A stretch of DNA of 64,000 bases from Halobacillus amylolyticus (GTDB lineage: Bacteria > Bacillota > Bacilli > Bacillales > Halobacillaceae). Position 1 is the first letter of the stretch. Every line of letters begins with the position of its first letter. Positions 32,694-40,400 of the stretch are shown here, one piece after another. The DNA lies in assembly GCF_022921115.1 (NCBI RefSeq), contig NZ_CP095075.1, forward strand, positions 1,302,001-1,366,000, given 5' to 3'. Below the pieces are notes generated by a model. It saw nothing but the letters and a program-made list of their open reading frames with translations, was not told the DNA's origin and did not search any database. The position numbers and the translations under genes are program-made.

Positions 32694-33016
32694 AAGCAGA
32701 GGCTTCACCCCCACTTTTCAGGCTGTCGAGAAAATCTCGGCAGCTTGACTTTTTTTACAACACTCTAATTTTTGCCGCGCTCATTTGTTATCCCATAGTT
32801 AGAATCTTTTCAGGCGGTTATCGTTAGTTTCAATCATGAAAAGAAAGACAAAATGAGATGGAGATCGTTACGATTAAGGAGCTTGTTTCCGGAGGACTAC
32901 TTTGCTTCGTAAGATTAACCAACCTTGAACCATTAACAAGCGTCACTTTTTCAGCGGCCCCGAAAACTATGGGTTTCTCTACAAGCTGAAAAGCAGAGGC
33001 TTTACCTCTGCTTTTC
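32694..33016. mobile_element. Insertion-like element with inverted ends and duplicated flanks
   Basis: CTTTTCAGGCTGTCGAGAAA (32714-32733) and the reverse complement of 32974-32993 (CTTTTCAGCTTGTAGAGAAA) match at 17 of 20 positions. AAGCAGAGGCTT with C/T then ACC occurs at both borders (32694-32709 and 32991-33006), and the similarity continues to about 25 bases. The interior shows no gene. It fits a short non-autonomous insertion into a shared terminator. It includes terminator hairpins at 32718-32757 (plus strand) and 32988-33018. Confidence 0.5.
32718..32757 (+). terminator. Terminator after the phospholipase-like gene
   Basis: CTGTCGAG pairs with CTCGGCAG around AAAAT, followed by TTGACTTTTTTT. 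Confidence 0.7.
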
Positions 33017-33018
33017 AC
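32988..33018 (-). terminator. Terminator of the UMF1 carrier gene
   Basis: GAAAAGCAGAGG and CCTCTGCTTTTC form a 12-bp stem. The stop codon of the minus-strand gene lies in its right arm. Confidence 0.75.
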
Positions 33019-34304
33019 GTTCTAACAACTGTAGTTGCCTTTGTATCCTCTTGAGCCTCCTTCGCCCCTTTTTCAACATCAACAAACTTCAATAGGACGA
33101 TACCACCTATAAAAAAGACCAATAATGACAATATACCAAGACGGCTCGAACCCGTTAACTGACCAACTAAGGCAAACGCGAATGGGCCAAAAATTGCCGC
33201 AAACTTAGATGATATTCCATAAAAGCCATAAAACTCTGCTTGCCGATCAGCTGGCACCATTCTCCCAAAAATGGATCGACTTAGTGATTGGGCTCCACCT
33301 TGAACCATCCCTACACAAATTGCTAGTAAATAAAAATGCAAGGCTGTCGTCATAAAGTATCCTAAAGCAACGATGGCTAAATAAATATATAAAGCCAGTG
33401 TGAGTGCACGCTTAGCCGTAATTTTATCGGCCAAAAACCCGAATAAAAATGCAAAAGGAATGCCGACAAACTGAGTGATTAACAAAGCTATGATCAGCGA
33501 GTTGCTATCAATCCCTATATCCCGACCATAAATGGTTGCCATTTTAATAATTGTTGATATACCATCATTATATAGCCAAAATGCTAATAGGAAGACGAAC
33601 AGTTGCTTAAATTGGTTAAGCTCCCTAAATGTTCGTCCCACCCGTTTAAAGCCAATTTTCGCGTAAGACTCCGTTCGTTGAGGATTTAGCTTTTTTTCTT
33701 CTTTCACATTTTTAAAAAGAGGAATTGAGAAAACGAACCACCATATACTGACAGACACGAAAGAAAGTTGTGAGGCAACGAGACTGTTGGGAAGTCCAAA
33801 CCATTGATAATTTAAAATCATCATTAAGTTAAGGGCTAAAAGCACCCCGCCTCCAATATAGCCAAAAGCAAAGCCCTTTGCGGAGACTTTATCAATGTTT
33901 TTTTCATCAGACACTTCAGGCAAGAAAGAGTCATAAAAAACGTTTCCACCTGAGAAACCAATCGTACCGATAATCAGGAGCAATGAAGCTAATAAATAAT
34001 CCCCTTCGCCAACGAAGGCCAAAAGTACACTCGCAATCATTCCCATAAAGGCAAAAAACATTAAGAACTTTTTCTTTGCTGCTGAGTAATCACTTATGGC
34101 ACCGAGGATTGGTGCAAGAATAGCGACGATTAACACAGCGATGGATTGGGAATACCCCCAGTAGCTAGTCGCAAGGGATTGATCTACTCCTTTAGCTGCT
34201 ACATCATAATAAAATACTGGCAAGACAGCAGCCATAATCGTGGTTGCAAACGCAGAGTTGCCAAAGTCATACAGCATCCAGCTTAAGACAGGTTTCTTTT
34301 TCAT
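33015..34304 (-). CDS. UMF1-family MFS transporter
   Basis: This 429-residue, twelve-helix carrier starts KKPVLSWMLYDFGNSAFATT, the hallmark of the UMF1/Atg22-like family (YxiO in B. subtilis). Other family segments are ILAPILGAISDYSAAKKKFL, GNVFYDSFLPEVS and AKGFAFGYIGGGVLLALN. Bacterial members may export amino acids or other small molecules by analogy with yeast Atg22, but this is not established. It is divergent from an NAD(P)-binding protein gene. Confidence 0.88.
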   Translation of the reverse strand: MKKKPVLSWMLYDFGNSAFATTIMAAVLPVFYYDVAAKGVDQSLATSYWGYSQSIAVLIVAILAPILGAISDYSAAKKKFLMFFAFMGMIASVLLAFVGEGDYLLASLLLIIGTIGFSGGNVFYDSFLPEVSDEKNIDKVSAKGFAFGYIGGGVLLALNLMMILNYQWFGLPNSLVASQLSFVSVSIWWFVFSIPLFKNVKEEKKLNPQRTESYAKIGFKRVGRTFRELNQFKQLFVFLLAFWLYNDGISTIIKMATIYGRDIGIDSNSLIIALLITQFVGIPFAFLFGFLADKITAKRALTLALYIYLAIVALGYFMTTALHFYLLAICVGMVQGGAQSLSRSIFGRMVPADRQAEFYGFYGISSKFAAIFGPFAFALVGQLTGSSRLGILSLLVFFIGGIVLLKFVDVEKGAKEAQEDTKATTVVRT

Positions 34305-34385
34305 CCCTTCCCCCCTCGAACCTTTGAAAAACGGGTATTTTTATTAAGTGTAGTTAAAAAATTATGATAAGAAAAGGTGATCGTA

Positions 34386-35006
34386 ATGAAGATAGCCATA
34401 TTTGGTGCCACTGGCAGAGTCGGCAGGCGTGTGGTGAACATGGCCATCAGAGAAAACATAGAAGTAAACGCTCTTGTAAGAGATATAAAGAAGGCTGAAC
34501 AAATCATTCCAGAAGCCAGCCTCATAAAAGGTGATGTTACAAATAGTAAGGATATCGAAACAACCATACAAGGCTGTGAGTTAGTCTTTAGTGCACTCGG
34601 TACAGATAAAACAGATACATTATCCAAGGCGATCCCTATGATAATTCACTTAATGAAAAAACATCAGATCGCGCGTATGATCACGATTGGAACAGCTGGT
34701 ATCTTAAATAGCAGACTGGAAGAAAACAAATTCAGATTCGAAACAAATGAATCGAAGCGTCGTCTTACCTTTGCGGCTAGGGAACATTTATCGGTTTTTA
34801 AGGCTTTATCACAGTCTAATCTCTCTTGGACGATTTTATGCCCTACGTATTTACCTGAGGGAGAAGCAGAAGGACACATCCGTTATGAACCAAATTTCTT
34901 ACCTGAGGGCGGTAAAAAAATAACCGTCGGCGACACGGCTCAGTTTGCCTTTCAGGAAATCAAGTCGGCCAGGTTCCCCCATTTAAGAGTTGGATTAAGC
35001 GACTAA
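34386..35006 (+). CDS. NAD(P)H-binding oxidoreductase-like protein
   Basis: This is a 206-residue atypical short-chain dehydrogenase of the NAD(P)H-binding (YwnB/YhfK-like) group. The N-terminal Rossmann motif is KIAIFGATGRVGRRVVNMAI (GxxGxxG). EASLIKGDV and FSALGTD follow, and later SWTILCPTYLPEGEAEG, a typical substrate-side segment. The catalytic Tyr-Lys pair of classical enzymes is not evident. The ATG at 34386 is preferred over a GTG at 34377 that lies in the AAAAGGTGA ribosome site. The substrate is unknown. Confidence 0.82.
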   Translation: MKIAIFGATGRVGRRVVNMAIRENIEVNALVRDIKKAEQIIPEASLIKGDVTNSKDIETTIQGCELVFSALGTDKTDTLSKAIPMIIHLMKKHQIARMITIGTAGILNSRLEENKFRFETNESKRRLTFAAREHLSVFKALSQSNLSWTILCPTYLPEGEAEGHIRYEPNFLPEGGKKITVGDTAQFAFQEIKSARFPHLRVGLSD

Positions 35007-35007
35007 A

Positions 35008-35036
35008 AAAGTGCCCTTAAAGCAAAGGGCACTGAA
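35008..35036 (+). terminator. Terminator of the NAD(P)H-binding gene
   Basis: AGTGCCCTT pairs with AAGGGCACT around AAAGC; there is no strong T tract. Confidence 0.6.
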
Positions 35037-35054
35037 AATGTTGTTTTATAGTGC

Positions 35055-35099
35055 AAAAGAAGATAATCACCTATGCATAGTAGGTGATCACCTTCTTTT
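35055..35099 (-). terminator. Large hairpin, probable terminator
   Basis: AAAAGAAG..ATCACCTA pairs with TAGGTGAT..CTTCTTTT around TGCATAG. With U-rich ends on both strands it may end transcripts from either side. Confidence 0.6.
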
Positions 35100-35193
35100 A
35101 ATTATCGTATGTCGAGTGGATTCCCTATTTAAAATAAAAAATGCAGCTTCCCAGCGATCTCTTAAGCTTAAAGCAGGTTTATTTTCTGAACCT

Positions 35194-36027
35194 TTAAGAA
35201 GATGGGTACAACCCAAAGAATTCTTCCAGGGTTTCTTCTTGATTGTGTATAGTTGTAGATATATCTTTTCCAACGTATCTTAAATGCCACGGCTCATAGG
35301 AATAACCCGTTATATCAGATTTCCCTTTTAAGTAACGGATGACAAATCCGTATTCATGTGCATGATTGGCAAGCCACTCACCCTCATCGGTTTGACGAAA
35401 CGACTGCTTTAGTTTAAAGGCCATTTGAGCAGAGGTGACATCCATAGCAAGTCCTGTCTGATGCTCACTTGTTCCAGGTTTTGCAGAGAATTGATTTGCT
35501 TCCTTTTCTCCACGCTCCGCAACGTTTTGTTGATAAATACTCTTTTGTCTTTCATAAGATCGATAGCCTGAAGCGGCAACCAAATCGATCCCATTCTTTT
35601 TTGCTCCTGCAAATAATTCTTCAAGCGCTTTCGCAGCCTCTTCCCGCATTTGCTTTTTAGGATGAAACTCATTAAAGTAAAAAGGAACATCCGGCACAAC
35701 GAGATCAGGTGGTTTGTACCCTTCAGGTAATTTTCTTTGTTTATTAACAACAACTTGAATACTTTTCGGTTCATTCACAATTGTTAATCCATCACTATCT
35801 TTTTTTTCCACTTCTTTTTCTTCAGCTGCTGGAAGGTTTTCTTCTTGGGGAGTTTCCTCTTTTTGTTGCTCAGAGTTCTCCGTTTTTTCTTTTTCCTTAC
35901 TGGATTGTTCTTGTTCAACATCTGGTGTTTGTATGTCTGAACTGAAGCTATTTAACGATTCCGCCCATGAACATCCAGTAAGTGTAAGACTTAATCCCAT
36001 ACCGATTACGATAGACTTCCACTTCAT
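35194..36027 (-). CDS. D-alanyl-D-alanine carboxypeptidase lipoprotein (VanY type)
   Basis: This 277-residue lipoprotein has a signal peptide ending LTLTGC (cysteine 19). A 75-residue Glu/Lys/Gln-rich linker leads to a VanY/DdcY peptidase domain. Metal and catalytic motifs are ASGYRSYERQKSIYQ, GTSEHQTGLAMDV and EPWHLRYVG (H, D and H zinc ligands). It trims the terminal D-Ala from peptidoglycan side chains outside the membrane. It resembles B. subtilis YodJ. AGGAAGG precedes the ATG. Confidence 0.9.
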   Translation of the reverse strand: MKWKSIVIGMGLSLTLTGCSWAESLNSFSSDIQTPDVEQEQSSKEKEKTENSEQQKEETPQEENLPAAEEKEVEKKDSDGLTIVNEPKSIQVVVNKQRKLPEGYKPPDLVVPDVPFYFNEFHPKKQMREEAAKALEELFAGAKKNGIDLVAASGYRSYERQKSIYQQNVAERGEKEANQFSAKPGTSEHQTGLAMDVTSAQMAFKLKQSFRQTDEGEWLANHAHEYGFVIRYLKGKSDITGYSYEPWHLRYVGKDISTTIHNQEETLEEFFGLYPSS

Positions 36028-36135
36028 ATTGTCATACCTTCCTAATCTTATAATTTCATTAACACTATAACATTTTTAGGAAGTAAATGTACAAAAGATA
36101 TATTCATAAATAGATAGAACTCTCGATTCTATTTA

Positions 36136-36169
36136 CAAAAAAAGTGCCACCTGTTCAGTGGCACTTTTC
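36136..36169 (-). terminator. Terminator of the IDEAL-domain gene
   Basis: AAAAGTGCCAC and GTGGCACTTTT form an 11-bp stem around CTGTTCA with A/T runs on both sides. Confidence 0.85.
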
Positions 36170-36180
36170 ACATCTATTTC

Positions 36181-36417
36181 CTACGTATAGAACTGATATT
36201 GTTCGCTTAAGCGGTCGAATTCTTCTCGGTCATTGTTATCGATGGCTGAATTAATTTGTTTGTTTAAACGTTCTTTATTAAATTGAAAACTTAGTTGATC
36301 TAGAAGCAGTCTTGAGGCTAAACGAATCCCGAAGGACAGTTCTTTTTTAGCTGTAATTTCGCGATTTCTAAACCCAGGGTCCCGACGCAATACGTATATT
36401 ACCTTTTGCTTTCTCAT
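36181..36417 (-). CDS. IDEAL-domain protein
   Basis: This is a 78-residue protein whose C-terminal half, LNKQINSAIDNNDREEFDRL followed by SEQYQFYT, is an IDEAL domain (equivalent of IDEALDKGDREAF). RLASRLLLDQLSFQF precedes it. In Bacillus this short domain occurs in YpiB, ComK-binding MecA partners and other small proteins, and mediates protein interaction. The basic N-terminus MRKQKVIYVLRRD is unusual. The role is unknown. Confidence 0.8.
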   Translation of the reverse strand: MRKQKVIYVLRRDPGFRNREITAKKELSFGIRLASRLLLDQLSFQFNKERLNKQINSAIDNNDREEFDRLSEQYQFYT

Positions 36418-36609
36418 GAGAATACCCCCTAATTGCTTTTTTTCATTATGCAGGATTTCAAGTGATTCCGCAATAACTTTTCTGAATATTTAGTTATATA
36501 ATTCCCTTATTTTAAAAAGATAAACCACTATTTCCGCTTTTAACACCTGTTTCGTTGATTTCTTAAAAGTTTTTCAACAGCATCTTTTCTAAACATATGG
36601 ACAGATCAC

Positions 36610-36751
36610 TATAATACAGTGGTAACATGGCTAGACTGTAAATGTTAAATGTTTACCTTATACAAAGAAGCTTACCTATTCCAAGCTATGTGAAGAAGGG
36701 TAGTTTTTTTTCTATAGACTCAATGTAATTGACTTTGGTAAGCTAAACCAT
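36610..36751 (+). promoter_or_regulatory. CDF gene promoter and leader with internal terminator
   Basis: TATAAT at 36610-36615 inside the dyad CACTATAATACAGTG should start a leader of about 160 bases. In it, GGTAACAT (36621-36628) can pair with ATGTTTACC (36649-36657). TTACCTATTC can pair with GAAGGGTAG, followed by eight T (36704-36711), a terminator-like structure. AGCTTACC (36669-36676) and GGTAAGCT (36737-36744) are also complementary. TTTACCTTATACAAAG (36652-36667) loosely resembles an MntR site. A regulated leader is suggested; no known riboswitch was recognised. Confidence 0.4.
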
Positions 36752-36781
36752 GTTGTAAGACTCGAATCGGAGGATCTCATT

Positions 36782-37654
36782 ATGGGAGAATATGAAAATT
36801 TAAAACGTGGACAAAAAGGGGCTTGGGTAAGCATTATTGCTTATTTAATTTTGGCTGTTGCAAAACTGATTATAGCCTCGATAGGTCAATCAGAGGCTTT
36901 ACGAGCGGATGGGCTTAACAATACGACAGATGTTATTGCTTCTATAGCGGTTCTCATTGGTTTAAAAATATCACGCAAACCGCCCGATAAAGATCACCAC
37001 TACGGTCATTTCAGAGCTGAAACCATCGCTTCTTTAGTAGCTGCCTTTATCATGATGACAGTAGGGATTGAGGTTATCGTTGGTACGTTTGGAAATATTG
37101 TTAACGGGCACCAAAGCGAACCTTCGCTGTTAACGGGATGGACTGCGATAGTTGCATCTGCAATCATGTTTGGTGTGTACCGCTACAATCTTTCTCTGGC
37201 TAACAAAGTGAAAAGCCGGGCACTTTATGCTGCCGCACAAGATAACCGCTCAGACGTGCTCGTAAGTATTGGGGCTGCAGTAGGCATATTTGGAGCTCAA
37301 TTAGGAGTCTATTGGCTCGATCCATTAGCTGGATTAGTTGTAGGATTGATCATTTGTAAAACCGCGTGGGATATTTTCAGAGAATCTAGTCATACATTAA
37401 GCGATGGCTTTGACGAACAGGAAATTAAAGATATCCGTGAACAGATAGCCAGTCACTCTTCTGTTTGGACGGTTAAAGATGTAAAAGCACGTTTGCAAGG
37501 CAATCAAGTGTTGGTGGATGCTACGATTCATGTGGATCCTGGACTGACCATACAGGAGGCACATGAGATTACTGACGAAGTAGAAGCCATTCTTGAGCAG
37601 GAAATGGGAATTTACTATGCTCATATTCACATTGAACCCTATGAAAAAGATTAA
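36782..37654 (+). CDS. Cation diffusion facilitator (CDF) efflux protein
   Basis: This 290-residue CDF transporter has six predicted helices and a cytoplasmic C-terminal domain. SEALRADGLNNTTDVIASIA holds the first metal-site residues (N/D type), DKDHHYGHFRAE follows helix 2, and AAAQDNRSDVLVSIGAAVG holds the second D-x-x-x-D pair. The Asn in the first site and the overall sequence resemble the manganese exporters MneP/MneS rather than zinc-type CzcD. CDF proteins exchange metal ions for protons. The ATG at 36782 follows CGGAGGATCTC. A long structured leader suggests metal-responsive control. Confidence 0.9.
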   Translation: MGEYENLKRGQKGAWVSIIAYLILAVAKLIIASIGQSEALRADGLNNTTDVIASIAVLIGLKISRKPPDKDHHYGHFRAETIASLVAAFIMMTVGIEVIVGTFGNIVNGHQSEPSLLTGWTAIVASAIMFGVYRYNLSLANKVKSRALYAAAQDNRSDVLVSIGAAVGIFGAQLGVYWLDPLAGLVVGLIICKTAWDIFRESSHTLSDGFDEQEIKDIREQIASHSSVWTVKDVKARLQGNQVLVDATIHVDPGLTIQEAHEITDEVEAILEQEMGIYYAHIHIEPYEKD

Positions 37655-37957
37655 AGAGACTGGGACATAAGTAAAGCAATGATGTCAAAGAACGAACGTT
37701 AAAAAATGAATAGGATAAACGCAGATCATTAGCGTAGTCAAAATACGTAGAGTCCTGCGGGAACAGCGCGAGCCAAAGATCCCGCAGGAAAGCATCCTTT
37801 GCTTTCCAAGGAAGCTGAGGCCGTGCCCGCGGAAAGCGAAGTGTTTTGACGGAGCGATGGTAGAAATCCTTCCTTGGCACACAAATAATCCGAACAGAAT
37901 TTCACTAGAATGTTCGGATTATTTCATACCTTATTCAGTTTTGTCCCAGCCTCTTTA
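37651..37957. mobile_element. Intergenic repeat element with terminal inverted repeats
   Basis: TTAAAGAGACTGGGACA at the left and TGTCCCAGCCTCTTTAA at the right are inverted repeats with one mismatch; the left copy overlaps the CDF stop codon. The interior has a GC-rich core (GCGGGAACAGCGCGAGCC, CCCGCAGGAAAGC, GAGGCCGTGCCCGCGG). I recall this core from intergenic regions of many Bacillaceae. No gene is encoded. A strong hairpin lies at 37887-37923. Confidence 0.75.
37886..37925. terminator. Hairpin inside the repeat element
   Basis: AATAATCCGAACA pairs with TGTTCGGATTATT around a 14-base loop. It may terminate the CDF or the GNAT transcript. Confidence 0.6.
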
Positions 37958-37959
37958 AT

Positions 37960-38493
37960 TTATGAAAATCGCTGTATTAACAAATCAATATTTTTCCATC
38001 CATAGGCGGTTTCTTCATATGTCCCTTGACCGATTGTTACTTCCTCTGCTTCAACAGGTTCAGCACCTAAGTGACCATAAAAGTTTCCTGAAGGGTTACG
38101 TGTCAGCACCCAAACTAATAAAGATTGGTACCCTGCCTCCTTCATAGCATTTGCGAAAGAAGCGACAAGCGTACTTCCATAGCCTTTCCGTTGATAAGCA
38201 TCTAATAAATAGATCGCATAAATCTCACCATCATAGCCGTAATTCTTTGTACGCTCTTTTCCACCAGATACAAACCCGACGACTTCTTGTTGATCATTTT
38301 CAATGACATACGCGATTTGACCATTAACCGGCGTCCGTAAAACGGTTTCCCAAAGAACGATTCGATTGTCAATAGTTATATTACTCATGTCTCTCTCATC
38401 AATTAAATCCTTATATGTAGATTTCCAGCTTTGAATGTGAATCGTAGCAATATCTTCTGCATCTTCAAATCGAGCTACTCGAACATGGGTCAT
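37960..38493 (-). CDS. GNAT family N-acetyltransferase
   Basis: This 177-residue acetyltransferase starts MTHVRVARFEDAEDIATIHI. The acetyl-CoA pyrophosphate loop is YLLDAYQRKGYGSTLVASF (Q/RxxGxG/A). SLLVWVLTRNPSGNFYGHLG follows, the typical strand 5 and helix. The family is that of YuaI-like enzymes with unknown amine acceptors. The ATG at 38493 follows GGGGAGAAGGGAA; the upstream in-frame ATG at 38517 lacks a good site. The gene at 41913 is a paralogue with similar layout. Confidence 0.85.
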   Translation of the reverse strand: MTHVRVARFEDAEDIATIHIQSWKSTYKDLIDERDMSNITIDNRIVLWETVLRTPVNGQIAYVIENDQQEVVGFVSGGKERTKNYGYDGEIYAIYLLDAYQRKGYGSTLVASFANAMKEAGYQSLLVWVLTRNPSGNFYGHLGAEPVEAEEVTIGQGTYEETAYGWKNIDLLIQRFS

Positions 38494-38536
38494 TTCCCTT
38501 CTCCCCTTTTTCCACACATATATCTATAGTTTAGCA

Positions 38537-38570
38537 GAAAAAATGGCACCACGCTTGTGGTACCATTTGG
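38537..38570 (-). terminator. Terminator of the 38574-38980 gene
   Basis: AAATGGTACCAC pairs with GTGGTGCCATTT around AAGC on the minus strand, followed by T. Confidence 0.8.
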
Positions 38571-38573
38571 TTT

Positions 38574-38980
38574 CTAGCACCGAAAACTCGAAATCCGATC
38601 TGTATCAATCCCGAAATATTCCCACGAATAGCGGTTCGGACGCCAGCGGTATCCTGCGACAGATGTACGCCCAATAAATATTGGATAAAACCAAAATCTC
38701 CGTCCATTATTTAAGCGAACCCTAGTAAAACTATATAAGCAGCCAAACATTGCACCTGGATCGACAGCTTGAATACCAGGCCCCCAAAACCTTGAAAATC
38801 AGGGGAAGGATCTTGACCGCCACCTGGAGGAGGACCTGGTGGAAAGCCTTGTGGCGAACCTTGTTGCGGTCCCTGCGGCGATGGACCTTGCGGAGGTCCA
38901 AATCCAGGGAATCCACTTTGACCGCCTTGACCCGGACCACCCTGTCCAGGCCCCCATGGCAAGCCGAATTGTCGTTGCAT
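38574..38980 (-). pseudogene. Gly/Pro/Gln-rich protein gene broken by a one-base frameshift
   Basis: The first 65 codons encode MQRQFGLPWGPGQGG and a Pro/Gly/Gln-rich stretch ending PDFQGF. The frame then breaks at a run of five G (38781-38785). One added G restores a conserved C-terminal domain: GPGIQAVDPGAMFGCLYSF, TRVRLNNGRRFWFYPIFIGR and TSVAGYRWR, ending FGIDTDRISSFRC before TAG at 38574. That ending is one I recall from common Bacillus proteins of unknown function. The whole would be about 135 residues. The intact downstream codons and terminator argue that the break is recent or a sequencing error. Confidence 0.75.
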
Positions 38981-39042
38981 AAAGAGATCAATTCCTTTCT
39001 ATAAGCCTCCCTATATGTTATGCACAAACACCCACGACGTGC

Positions 39043-39335
39043 CTACAGGGTCATCAAAAAGACAGCAGCGATTGCACCAAGAACCACACCAATAATATTC
39101 ACATTCAACCATGCTAATAATATGGCAAAGAGTGCGGCTATCACACCAATTTGGGGGCCTCAGGCTTCACACTTATTATCCCCGGAAAAATAAGTGCCCC
39201 TAACGCAGCATAAGGGATTGCATTTAACCAGCGATCAACCCATTTTGGAAATTTTGCCTGGTCAATAATGAACGCCGGAAGAAAACGGGGAACCGCCGTC
39301 ACCACAGCCATTCCAATGATCACCCATATCATCAT
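39043..39335 (-). pseudogene. azlD: AzlD-family transporter subunit gene with a one-base frameshift
   Basis: Codons 1-60 encode MIWVIIGMAVVTAVPRFLPA and IPYAALGALIFPGIISVKPE, typical AzlD. At a run of five C on the coding strand (39153-39157) the frame moves to an early stop. One added C restores IGVIAALFAILLAWLNVNI and IGVVLGAIAAVFLMTL to a TAG at 39043, giving about 97 residues, the normal AzlD length. AzlD is the small partner of AzlC in branched-chain amino acid export. The ATG overlaps the azlC stop. It may be truly inactive or an assembly error. Confidence 0.8.
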
Positions 39336-40072
39336 TTGTCCTCATCCTCCTCATCTGTTAATACCCATACACCACTCAGGCCGCCAATAAGCGTACCTAG
39401 AACGATTGCCCAGCCTTGATTCATCCCCCACCACTGACAGAGGAAATTGATGATCATGGCTAAAACTGCGATGATTGCAATGCGATAATGTTTTCTAATT
39501 GATGGAATTAACAAACCAATAAACATCGCATATAGCGCAATTCCCATACTCTCACTAAGCCTAGACGGCATCACATCCCCTAATACACCTCCGAGATAGG
39601 AGCCTCCTACCCATGAGAAGTAAGCCGTTAAAATTAAGGCAGCATAAAACCATGAACCATTGGCTTCCTTTGTCTCTTTCCGATATAAAGTGGACACTGT
39701 GAATGTCTCATCTGTTAAACCTAAGGAAAGTGGAATTTTGGCTTTAAGTGCTATATTCCTCAATCGGTTCATAAAAGATAGACTCATCACAAAATGACGA
39801 AAATTCAGCACAAATGTAGCGATAATAATTTCTACTGCCCCCGTCCCGGCAGCAATCATACTTACTGCCAGAAACTGGGCAGCACCCGCAAATACTAGCA
39901 CACTCATCAGTGTTAGTTCCATATTAGTCATTCCTGATTGCCCGGCTAATACACCGTATGTTAAGGAGACAGGCAAATACCCTAACATGATAGGAATGCC
40001 TGCCATGATACCGCGTCTGATCATATGTAACCGATTTGAACCTTGGGATGCTTCCACTATTTGTAAATCCAT
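39332..40072 (-). CDS. azlC: AzlC-family branched-chain amino acid exporter subunit
   Basis: This 246-residue membrane protein has the AzlC pattern: GIMAGIPIMLGYLPVSLTYG, LVFAGAAQFLAVSMIAAGTG, IIIATFVLNFRHFVMSLSF and GLTDETFTVS. AzlC and AzlD together export branched-chain amino acids and their analogues. The ATG at 40072 follows GGGGATAGAACA; an in-frame ATG at 40111 lies upstream with no ribosome site. It is translationally coupled to azlD. A 21-bp-phased repeat array occupies the region upstream. Confidence 0.9.
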   Translation of the reverse strand: MDLQIVEASQGSNRLHMIRRGIMAGIPIMLGYLPVSLTYGVLAGQSGMTNMELTLMSVLVFAGAAQFLAVSMIAAGTGAVEIIIATFVLNFRHFVMSLSFMNRLRNIALKAKIPLSLGLTDETFTVSTLYRKETKEANGSWFYAALILTAYFSWVGGSYLGGVLGDVMPSRLSESMGIALYAMFIGLLIPSIRKHYRIAIIAVLAMIINFLCQWWGMNQGWAIVLGTLIGGLSGVWVLTDEEDEDK

Positions 40073-40153
40073 TGTTCTATCCCCTGTCTGTAAATTTCCA
40101 CTATTATACACAATTACGTAGTCAGAATAAAGGTATCTATTTTCCGGATTTGT

Positions 40154-40361
40154 GGTTCTTGACCCGGATTGAAGATTCTTACTAAACCTGCACTGATTCT
40201 GACCAAAGGAGGAAAGATTCTAACTTAAATCACAATGATCCTTCCTAATATAAAAAGATTCTGTCCAAATTCCCAACGATTCTGACAAATCGCTGAAAGA
40301 TTCTTACCTAATGCCTGCTGGCTTTCATCTATGGCAAGCAGATTCCTGAATATGTTGACAT
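40154..40361. repeat. Array of ~21-bp phased GATTCT units
   Basis: The motif GATTCTNAC(C/T), or a close variant, starts at 40154, 40174, 40195, 40216, 40237, 40257, 40278, 40299 and 40341. The spacing is 20 or 21 bases throughout; only the expected unit at 40320 lacks the motif. The 12 bases between motifs are not conserved. The array fills the gap between azlC and nhaC. No reading frame runs through it. Such helical phasing suggests binding by a regulator on one face of the DNA, or a decayed short tandem repeat. Confidence 0.75.
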
Positions 40362-40400
40362 AATCCTTTCTTCTAGCATATAGTATCAATATACTTCACC

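Noticed and set aside
35011..35283. 90-codon plus-strand frame
   Set aside because: It runs through two hairpins and into the antisense of the DD-carboxypeptidase gene, and has no ribosome site.
36652..36667. MntR operator before the CDF gene as a firm call
   Set aside because: Only about 11 of 16 positions agree with the remembered consensus, and the right half is poor; kept only as a remark.
38731..39027. Alternative 98-codon minus-strand frame across the Gly/Pro-rich gene
   Set aside because: It is out of phase with both the conserved N-terminal and C-terminal parts and lacks a ribosome site.
40154..40361. Phased array considered as a CRISPR array
   Set aside because: The conserved part is only 6-9 bases, the spacers are 12 bases, and no cas genes are in the window.
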